A stretch of DNA of 64,000 nt from Daldinia sp. FL1419 (Eukaryota > Ascomycota > Sordariomycetes > Xylariales > Hypoxylaceae), in contig MU623419.1 of NCBI GenBank assembly GCA_025201765.1, positions 110,618 to 174,617 on the forward strand. The letters are read 5' to 3'. The notes under the pieces were generated by a model, which searched no databases, was not told the DNA's origin, and was given only the letters and a program-made list of their open reading frames with translations. Each line of letters starts with the position of its first letter. The first letter of the stretch is position 1. Of this stretch, positions 49,728-58,984 are shown one piece after another. A program made the translations under genes and the position numbers.

Positions 49728-51250
49728 TCACGATGTTGTCCCGTTGTTATAAGTGCTTCCCAAGTCTCCCCACCTAATATTCATAAATGTAACGCTCGTA
49801 TCGGGCCTCTTCTGACGGATGACCTCCGGATCTCCCTCCTCATACGTGCACGGCCCAGCATTTCCCGCGTCCAGCCAGTTCATAAATTGCTTGTCGTCGT
49901 TCCAGATGCTAAACGCCAGCACCATGCCCCTGTCTAGGGCCTGACCCGTGTTCGTCAGTCCGCCCATATTCTCGAAGTTGTCGGCGACCGCTTGGCAGTG
50001 CGACATACGTAGGGAGTCTCCCGGTGGCACTGGTAGTAGCGCTTAGTCACGGCTGCTTTCTTTAATCGTGTTTGACACGGGGTTCAAGAGTTCAGACGCG
50101 TCTCGGGAAATCTCGACGCCCGAGACAGACGGATCAAAAAGCCCTGGGGAAAGAGAAACTCGGTATGACTTACTATTACGTGCGATTACCGGCGCATTCT
50201 CAATCACCACGCCATCCTGAACATACAGCCTCCTCACCTCGTTCAAGATGCCCTTAGTAATATCCGCGGGATTTCCCTGCGTCAAGAACTGTGTTGTGAC
50301 GGTGAACGGCCGCGTAGTATCCACGGTAAACCGCGTCAGATTGGCGTTATCCGAGGAGCCCGGCGGTGGCGAGCGCGGCCCGTAGTATGTTGTGTTACCC
50401 ATCTTCCACGTGTTGTACGCACACCCGGACTTATCGCATACACCCAAGGTACCGCACTGATCGCCCTCGCACTCGTACACGCCTGGGTTGTTGCAGGCGT
50501 GTGCTGTGAATGCCGAAGCGAGAGAATTGGCTTCCCAGAGGTCCATCTCGTTGCAGCAAGCCCCTCGGGAGTCGATGTTGGCCTAGATTTATAGATATCC
50601 TATCAGCTTCGAAGGAGGATTCGGGGTGTCGTGAGGCTTACCACTCCGTTAATGAACGGAAGCATCGGACACTGCGCGTCACAGTATCCGGTTCCATACC
50701 TAGCACCAGCTGGGTTAAGAGCGCTGCGGGCTCCGGTTTGATTCATTTCGGCAAGGTACATGGCACCATTCATACCACAGATCAGCTTCGACACATCTAC
50801 GTCGAAGCTGATCTCCTGGTTCTTAAGATGCAGAATCTCATAATCATCCTTTCCCACATCTAATAGGTACACGCGCGGGGTTAGCGTTGCTAACTTCCCG
50901 TCACGCTCCCCGTACATATTCAGCGTGAGGGTGTTTCCAGCCGCGAGCACGCCGTTACCCTCGTAATCGGCACCATCAAATACACAGTTCTTGGCGCACG
51001 TCTCATGGTCCGGACACAACTCCTTGTTCAGCTCGCCGCCGTAACCCCCACAGGTGCTGGTTCCATCGACCTGCCGTAGGGGGTGGAAGCTTGCATCCAG
51101 GACGATAGACGTGTTCTGCTTCACGCAGCCACCCGCCTTAGTACACTTCTCCGTCGTAAACTGCGGATGCGTCTCTGCATTACCTACGCCCTGCGCCACC
51201 GCCTTACCGGCGAGGAGCCACGCCGCCGTGATCGCTACGCGTACGTGCAT
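49728..51250 (-). CDS. Secreted GH7 endo-beta-1,4-glucanase
   Basis: Three exons: 51250-50642, 50582-50174, 50029-49728 (439 aa). The introns are 59 nt (GTAAGC...CTAG) and 144 nt (GTAAGT...CCAG). The enzyme cleaves cellulose outside the cell with retention of configuration. The signal peptide ends AVA, cut before QG, which leaves the Gln that becomes pyroglutamate in GH7 enzymes. Paired cysteines are conserved. The active site EMDLWE contains nucleophile Glu215, Asp217 and acid/base Glu220. The GTGYCDAQCP block and SIWNDD...WLD...NIRWGDLGST are family hallmarks. The short loop after FING and the AGPC...EEGDPEVI segment in place of the long exo-loop favour an endoglucanase (Cel7B-like) over a cellobiohydrolase. 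There is no CBM1 or linker. The 144-nt intron contains stops (frame open for about 44 codons) and its removal restores continuity from ENAPVIARN to PPGDSLRMSHCQ. That junction is less conserved, so this boundary is the least certain. Confidence 0.9.
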
Positions 51251-52397
51251 GATCGTCGTGAAAATTGGCCGAAAGTGCCAGATAAATCAGAGGTGAAGTC
51301 GAGATAGGAGCGACCGCCTATATAAATGCCCCTCACCTGCATCGGACCCCTCTCTATCGTCATAGCGTCAACCTGGTAATCAGAGCCCGTTTCACACATT
51401 GAGGGTGCATCTGCCGGCCCCCTTCTCAGGAAAGATGCTCACCAGCCGACTGGGCAATATATGAAATATGCAGGGTTCGATACCACACCAAAGGTACCAT
51501 CGTAACAGTAGATTACCCGCGCCGCATTTGGAAAAGGTGTAGAACCTCAGTCACGGCATCCTTAAGCGCGGAAGCGAAAATATCTCCTACAGCTATCTAG
51601 CGATGCTAAACGGCCTCGGATAATTCGTCTTAAGATAGAAAAAACACATGGCTGAGATAACTCGCTACATCTGTTGCGAAACTACCTGGCTATGTGGTGC
51701 GAGACAAGACGGTTCACAACAAGGGATGGGTTGCCTGCTCTGGTAATTAGCTCTACATACGTCTAGAGCTCTGGCGGCTGAATTGCGTAGAGTGATCTAC
51801 GGGCAATTAGGTCAAATCATAATTTACATGGATAAAATCCCTTGAGATAAAGTACGGGGTTGTTCCTCAGTACTTGATTGGCTAGAGTATCTGAAGACAC
51901 GGGAAACACTTATACTGTGGCAATTAAGGAACATTGAATGTTTAGATCTAGCTAACCTAAGTCTTGGTTCGATACCACGTTGTCAAAGGCGAGGCGGTAC
52001 GACTGAATAAAAGCAACGCAACTAATATTGGCAGGTCATGATAGACTGTTTCTGACTAGTTAGGAACCCGAGATATCGAGCCATCAAGCCATCGACTGTT
52101 CGACCCTGACCACCTAATCTAATTGTAAAACAGAACTAATCAATGCAAATCAAACTATCGAGAATTCATCGCAAATCCGAACGTTCCTTGAGATTGAGTC
52201 CTGATCAGTTTCACAACCAACCTTTTAAAAAAGAATTCAAGTTTTCTTCCCTTTTTTGTGTGTTTTCCCCCTTTTCCCAGTTTTTTTGTAGTTTTCCCTC
52301 CTTTTTTTAATAGAGCGTATTTGTCTATCCATATAGGGGCGCTCGTAGTAAGCCTATTTTCCGCTATTGGATTCTGGTAGTCTTGTTGATAACGCTA
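51251..52397. other. Promoter region of GH7 gene and intergenic space
   Basis: A TATA-like element lies at 51318-51327. Two copies of ggttcgatacca (51476 and 51966) recur about 490 bp apart. T-rich pyrimidine tracts occur at 52,235-52,310. I see no coding sequence. Confidence 0.5.
51318..51327 (-). promoter_or_regulatory. Candidate TATA box of the GH7 gene
   Basis: The minus strand reads TTTATATAG about 70 bp upstream of ATG 51250, a suitable position for a TATA element in an inducible fungal cellulase gene. Inferred from motif and distance. Confidence 0.45.
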
Positions 52398-53720
52398 TCA
52401 CCACTGAAAATCTTCATGAATGCGCTTCTTTGGGCCAGGCAGGGGCATGGAGGCCTCTCTCTCTTTCTCCTTTACCCATTCATCTGTGCCTGGTACAGCA
52501 CCACGTTTGCCTTGCTTGGATGCGGCCCAGCCTTTGTTGAGCTTCGCTTTCGCCGAACCATTGGCAAGCTCATTGAAGGCGTCGATGTCTAAAACACCGT
52601 TCGTCATCATCTTCACTGCATTCTTATAGATACCAGAGTTTCGAATGCTGCACTTGGTTAATCTTATGGTCTCAGCGTGCTGGACCCATGAGGCGCCGGA
52701 TGAGAATTCTTCTGCGCATCCCGGGCACCAAAAAGGAATCTGGGTGTGTTTTGGAGACTTCAGGTGGGCAATAAATGCCTCCGAGGTATCGTGTTTCGAG
52801 CTACGAGAATGTTAATACCTCATCTAGATGGGTTGATCTAAGTGGCAGTGTACTCACCCGCACGTCTTGTGGGGACATTTGAAAGTCTCCAAGATGGGAA
52901 CCATAAACAATGCCACATTGAAATCGGGATGGTCAGGGTCGACAATACGCTTCCCAGTGGGCTGAACTGAGGGAGCCGGCTTTGACATGCTCTCAAGGAG
53001 AGACGGCGGAGGCCGTTCAGCAGGAATTCCTTTCTTCTCCGGGAATAGGTTCTGGGCCCAAATATTGGCCGGGTCCTGTTTGGGACTAGCCCCACCATCT
53101 GTGGCCAGAAGGTCAATTTGTTTCGAGTCGCCTTGATAGAACTGCTGCTTCGCGGTTCTCGGAAACGCCTCAGGGTTATCACGTGCGTCCAGGCTCATCT
53201 CCCTGTCCGCTCCATCTGCCCATCCGTCTCCCCAGACGTCGGTAATCGGAGCATACGCCGTGGTATCAATGTGGTAGTCTTCTACCCCTTCTTCATCTAA
53301 GCCGGTTTTGCGTAAAGCCTCGGCGATGGAGTTTACGGCCTCAGAAACATTTCCAGCTAGGTCCGAGGGGAAGATTGCGCAGCATTCACCCTTTTCAACG
53401 TGATACATCCATTTTCCCACAGAGGCGAACCGCTTATCACAACCAGGACAAAGGAGATGTTTCTCCAATTTATGGGCCTATATGGGTTTTCGGTGTGAAC
53501 CAGAGTTTTACACGAGAATTATCGCAATTGATGGAGTACTTACTTCAGCCTGATGCTGGATTAGGACCTCTACTTCGTGGAAGGGGAATTTGCAGAGACC
53601 GCAAACCAAGTGTCCCTTGTCCTGCTGGTGAAGGTATAGGGTACGGTGATCGGCGAACGTGGCACTGCACTTCAGGCATTTGAGGCAAGACGACTGGCGG
53701 GTCTTTCGCTTACGGGCCAT
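52398..53720 (-). CDS. Multi-C2H2 zinc-finger protein
   Basis: Three exons: 53720-53544, 53477-52858, 52800-52398 (399 aa). The introns are 66 nt (GTAAGT) and 57 nt (GTGAGT). A basic start (MARKRKTRQS) is followed by three fingers: C15/C18/H31/H37; C40/C43/H56/H61; and C69/C72/H85 with a following Cys. An acidic, low-complexity middle follows. Two more fingers lie near the C-terminus: a CPHKTC type ending AHLKSPKH, then FWCPGC with x12 to His. Both introns fall inside fingers: His61 of finger 2 is in exon 2, and the His pair of the CPHKTC finger is in exon 3. Each splice restores the exact x12 spacing, strong evidence for the model. The architecture (Cys pairs spaced for RNA- or DNA-binding fingers, Lys-rich tail) suggests nucleic-acid binding. 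I do not recognise an orthologue by name. Confidence 0.88.
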
Positions 53721-54809
53721 CGTTTCTAGTCAAAACGTATGGAAACGTGCAGAGTAAGGATGGGCTATTTCACAGAGAGTTCGCTGATAGGTCCGCTGAT
53801 AGGTTCGCTTATGACTTCGCTGATGAGTTCGCCGATGCGTCAGGGAAGAGGAATGAATAAAGCTATTTTGCTAAGATATTTCTCACGATCTAAGAATAAC
53901 GGCGACCCTCCAAGGTTAAATAAAAATGTGACGGAGGAAAAGAATCACACTTGGAGGGAAAGGCGTTGGAGAATTATATTTGGGACGTTGTTAGGGACGT
54001 TGGGTACCTACCTGTAAGGTAAGTGATATGTAGGCGGCGGTGTCCCCTAGCGTGCCTTCTCTAATTGATCGCCCTTGCCCTTTTATATACCTATATTACA
54101 ATCTTGGTTTGGTTTTGTTAGGCAATATGGCAACCTCGAGAGCAACTACGACATGGATATATACTGGACATGCATGCTAGAACGGTTGCCTTGAATATAC
54201 CGCTTAGGTAACTGGACATGGAAACTACGTGCTTTAAAAGGGCAGGAGAGGAACTTCTACTTTACTTCTTCTAGGTATTACATGTTAAGGAGAAGTCACG
54301 ACGGTTATCTTATTTGGTATCTTGCAAACGAAAAAGGGGTTCTCACAACCAGCACCAACAGCCGTTACTTCTCGTTGGCTTTTAATTATCTAAATTCTAG
54401 AAAGAACGCCGCTGCCTTTATAATTAGTACGTTATGAAATCGGCTCGTACGTAAGTAGGTACTTAAGGTAACTATTACTATAGGAAGACCTTGCTGTTCG
54501 TCGACTTCAATATGAAAATCACTCACTCTACCCCTGACTCGTGACTTGGAGGTTACCTATCTTGAAAGTTACTATGTACCTATGTACCTAGGTACCTATT
54601 TATAATTATCACGTGCATTTAACGTTTGTCTAGCGTCATTATTAGCTTAGCAGAGAGATATTAAGGTAGGTACCTAGATACCTATGTACCTATGCGGTGT
54701 ACCTGTGTACTTGGCGGATGCTTACGTATGACCCCCGTTTATTCCGTCTTATCGTAACTAAAACAAGGGTCCCCCGTTCCCCCGTTTGTGCTTATCCTTT
54801 GTATTGTAC
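53721..54809. other. Intergenic region bordering the AT-rich block
   Basis: Contains a short tandem repeat immediately upstream of the zinc-finger gene, and several GGTACC/CCTAGG patches (54567-54600, 54664-54705). I see no gene. Confidence 0.5.
53779..53842. repeat. Imperfect gttcgctgatag-type tandem repeat
   Basis: Five degenerate 11-15 bp units (gttcgctgata, gtccgctgata, gttcgcttatga, cttcgctgatga, gttcgccgatg) lie in tandem about 60-120 bp upstream of the minus-strand zinc-finger start codon. Confidence 0.7.
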
Positions 54810-56170
54810 GCAGGGTTGCAAAATTAATTAATAATTGTTACACAATATATAAGGAAAAATTATAATTATAGAATTTAAATTATTATTATTGTTTTTAGAA
54901 TTCTAGAATAAAGCAGTGAGGCTTTTTATGGAATTATTGTAAGGGAGAGAATTTTTTCACGTTATTTTTAGGTTTATTAATTTAATATATCCCCCCAAAT
55001 GAAACTAACAAGCAAATCTGGAATATATAATATCAAAAATATAATCCTTTTATATCTTCAAATTGATATATTTTTTTGATTATACTTTTTCAATAGTTTC
55101 CTCATTTATTTTTTACTTCTATTATATTACCTTATCCACATTCCTGAGTGCTTTGGCTTTTAGATGATCTAAAATATCTATTAGATTTATTTGTTCTTTA
55201 AAGCGGGTATGCTTTTTTTTTGATAATGCTTTTATAAGTCCATTTATGCTTATATTTTTTAAATTAACGTAGTTAATTTTAATATAGCTTTTTTGAACCT
55301 TTTATCTGAATTAGTGATTATATATATTTATGTACTTCAATTTTGTTTTAAGTTTCTCAATATCTTTAATAATTAATTCAATTATTTACTTATTATTACA
55401 TAATAAGAATATAGTTTGGTTTTTGAGCTTAATTCTGAGGTTTTTGATCAATTATAATATATAAAATTTTTTTTTTGTAGTTTAAGCTAGGGTAAGTAAT
55501 TTAATTTTAATAGTAAAAGTAATAATTATATCTTATTTATTAACTCTTTAACTAATTATTCTATTAAATAATTTTATTATATATATTTGTAAATTTTTTC
55601 GATTGATTGTATTATTAGTAAATAAGGTATTGTTAGCAATTTTGAAAATATTGTTTCCATTTAGTTCTAAAGTATATTTTTGTGTATGTTAAAGATATTA
55701 TATAATTTGGTTAATTGTTGTATAATGTTTTGGATTTGGATTTAAATTGAATCAAATTAATTTTAAATAAGTAAATATAATATTAGATTAAATGATTATT
55801 GTAGTATATAGGATTAAACTTATTTTTCATTAATATTATTATATTAATTAAAATAAGGTTATTTTTATATAAGGTAATAACTTTTTTTTTATTATAGGCA
55901 TTTTAAGGATTTTTTTAATTGTTTTTATTAGATTAATAATTTTATTAACTAGTTTTTTGGGGCTGGTCGCTTCGCGACCAGCTTTACTTTCAAAACCAAT
56001 CACTTTTATATTAATAATTATCAATTAAATAGTTAATAATAAATATAATTTTTAAATTTAAAAAAAACTATTAAATTAAAATAATATAATTATTATTATA
56101 TTTATTATTCCAATTTACCTAAATTATAATAAATTGGGGTAATATATTTGTATAATAAATCTTACCCTGC
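54810..56170. other. AT-rich, RIP-like block (left)
   Basis: Composition drops abruptly to almost pure A/T, with TA-rich runs and stops in all frames and no coding remnant. Parts are nearly free of C on the plus strand while G persists (for example 55,681-55,740). This is the expected end-state of repeat-induced point mutation of a repeated sequence, followed by drift. One GC-rich hairpin at 55962-55982 interrupts it. Confidence 0.75.
55962..55982. repeat. Perfect GC-rich hairpin in AT-rich DNA
   Basis: Nine bases (gctggtcgc) are followed by loop ttc and the exact reverse complement (gcgaccagc), flanked only by A/T-rich sequence. It resembles neither a known terminator context nor a tRNA. 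Confidence 0.85.
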
Positions 56171-56179
56171 AAAGACCCT

Positions 56180-58660
56180 ATCAGCCTCCTTAGAACCAAA
56201 CCTCCTAGATCTCCATAGCTCTTTTAGATATAAATAAGCTCTCAAAAGTTGTTTTTCTTATCTGATCAGCACAGGCTCTTCAGGTTCTACACGATCAATT
56301 TCTTCATAAAGCTTTATACAATAATATACAATTTCAATCCTCTCTTGAATATAACTTCCTATAAATTGCCACCATTCGTAACCAATCATATATAACAATT
56401 TATTCTACCCGATCGTTCTATTCTCCTCCTCAGGATATAGTCACCTTACATCCTCTCTCTCATACAGCCTCTGGCCTATTATGGGGTAACTGAAATGCAA
56501 GGCATAATTAGAGCTCATGTTCAATATATAAGCCCCCAAGAGCTGATTCGTGTCTGATCAGGTCAAGTTCTTAAGCATCAATTTATTCAGCTTTTCTTAT
56601 AGCTTCTTACGATAGTTTATGACCTTATTTCCAGTTGAATATATCATCCATTTTATCTCTTAAGCGTCAGCAATTACTTCTATTACTTAGCCTTTTATGT
56701 GATCACTTAAATACCTTCCTCAGGACATAATCACCTTGCATCTAGCTATTAGAGCTCCTGTACAATGGTATTAACCCTGAATTAGAGCTTATGTTTAATA
56801 TATAGACCCTCAAGAGTTGTTTTCTTGTCTGATCGGATCAAGCTCTTTAAGAATCACCTTTCATACAGCTTCTTACGATAGTTTATAACTTCTCTCTCTT
56901 ATTCAATATAGGTATCGTTTATTCTATTTCTTTAGCGCCAGCTACTGTTGCCAGCCATCATCGCTATTAGCCTTTTATTCAATCATTTTAATACCTCCCT
57001 TAGGATGTAATTTTTATGAGGTGGCTGAAGTGCAGGGCATATCCTGCAGGGGCGATTAGAGCTCCTGTTCGATTAGAGCTCCTGTTCGATTACAGCTCCT
57101 GTTCAATATATAAGCCCCCAAGTGTTCATTCTTGTCTGATCAGGTCAAGCTCTTTAAGCATCACCTTTCATATAGCTTCTTACAATAGTTTATGATTTCT
57201 CTCTCTTGTTGAATATATCGTCTATTCTATCTCTTGAGCGCCATTAATCACCTCTATTAATTGGCCTTTTATCTGATCATTTCAATACCTTCGTTAGGCT
57301 ATAACCACTTATCCTGCAAGAGCTATTGGAGCTGCTGTTCAATATATAGGCCTTCAGAGTTAATTCTTGTCTTAGTTATCAGGTCAAGCTCTTCAGAATC
57401 ATCAGTTTTTCTCATAACTTCTTACAATAATTTATGATTTCTCTCCCTGGTTGAATATATCGTTTATTCTAACTCTTAAACGCCAGTTACCATTGCCAGC
57501 ATTCACCTCTATTAGTCGTTTATTTGATCACTTTAATACCTTCTCCAGGATATAATTTATTATGGGGTAGCTGAAGTGTAGGGCATATCCTGCAGGAGCT
57601 ATTAGAGCTCCGGTCCAAAAGTTTAAACCCTGAATTAGAGCTCCCGTGTAATATTGAACCGGTGTAGTGTGAGTACGTGGTTGTAATACGCAATAGGGAT
57701 ACGTAATAGGAGCTATTCCGAAGGACCTTGATAGACACACCTATAAGGTTTACACATATTCGTTTGGGTATAAATAGGCCTTCAAGAGTTGCTTTCCTGC
57801 CTGATCAGTTTAAGTCATAGATAGTTCTTCAGAGATCGTTTCCATATAGCTTCATACGGATAATATACATTCTTTTGGCCTATATCCTCATCGTACGCGC
57901 TACCATTGCAGAGCAGTCACATATAGCTGCTTTTCTACCTGATCGTCTCGATACCTTCTTCAGGATATAGTCATCTTGCATCCTCAGCTCATACAGCCTC
58001 TGGTTGCTATGGGTTAGTTGAAGTGTAGGGCATATCCTGCAGGAGCTATCAGAGCTCCTGTTCAATATATAAGCCCTCAAGAATTTATTCTTGTCTGATC
58101 AGATCAAGTTCGTAACCATCAACCTATTTAGCTTTTCTTATAGCTTCTTACCATAATTTACAACTTTCTAGTCTCTTGTTGAATATATCTTCTATTCTAT
58201 CTCTTGAACGGCAGCTACCATTGCAGGCAGTTACCTCTATTAGCCTTTTATTTGATCACTTTACTACCTTCCTCACGATATAATCACCTTGTATCTAGCT
58301 ATTAGAGCTCTTGTTCAATTACAGCTCCTGTTTAATTACAGCTCCTGTTCAATATATAGGCCCTCAAGAGTTAATTCCTGCCTGATCAGGTCAAGCTCTT
58401 TAAGCATCACCATTTATATAGCTTCTTACGATAGTTTACAACCTTGTCTCCAGTTAAATATATCATCTATTCTATCTCTTGAGCGCCAGCAATCACCTAT
58501 ATTAATTAGCCTTTTATCTGATCATTTCAATACCCTTCTTAGGATATAGTTTGCTATGGGGTAGCTGAAGTGCAGGGCATATCCTGCAAGAGCTATAAGA
58601 GCTCCTGTTCCATTAGAGCTCCTGTTCAATTGGAGCTCCTAATTAGAGCTCTTATTCAAT
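56180..58660. repeat. Divergent tandem satellite array, about 8-9 units of about 240-430 bp
   Basis: A set of landmarks recurs in the same order: caatatataagcccycaagag, ttgtctgatcaggtcaagctctt, cttcttacgatagttta, ttgaatatatcgtctattctatctcttgagcgccag, cttttatctgatca, ttcaggatata, gcagggcatatcctgcagg, attagagctcctgttc. The caatatata landmark falls near 56520, 56793, 57102, 57339, 57765, 58061, 58348 and 58651. The gcgccag landmark recurs at about 56665, 56935, 57238, 57481, 57895, 58209 and 58483. Units have diverged by substitutions and indels. Minus-strand open stretches here (repeated CRICPTLQL peptides) come from the repeat and are not genes. GC content is clearly higher than in the flanking blocks. 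Confidence 0.85.
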
Positions 58661-58984
58661 ACCCTAGTTGAACGATTTGCAGGGGGGATTTTGCTGATGT
58701 AAGCTCCTGTTCAATTGAAAAAGCTGTACGCCACGGGAAGCCACAGGCGCGCGCACGGGGTACATCAAAATTCAAAACCACTTTGATTCATTATATCAAT
58801 TCAAAACCTATTTAAAAACACTTATAATTGGTATCATTTGAAACTTAATTGAATTCGTGATTTTTCGAGATATGTTGCATGTGTTTCCGATCGGAGGCTG
58901 TTGTACAGCAGTTGAAAACGTCCGAAATTGTGGGGGATTTCTCTGGGAGCTGATTGGTCAATCAGGATTGTGGCGCAACTAATG
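58661..58984. other. Island of normal composition between satellite and AT-rich block
   Basis: About 320 bp with ordinary base composition, including a GC-rich core (58735-58762) and ctgattggtcaatcag, an imperfect palindrome containing a CCAAT-type core on both strands, near 58950. It has no open frame or recognised family. The right edge drops into AT-rich sequence at about 58,985. It may be the preserved end of a transposable element. Confidence 0.4.

Noticed and set aside
57520..58080. Short minus-strand frames with repeated CRICPTLQL peptides
   Set aside because: The repeated peptide comes from the satellite unit; frames are broken in the other units.
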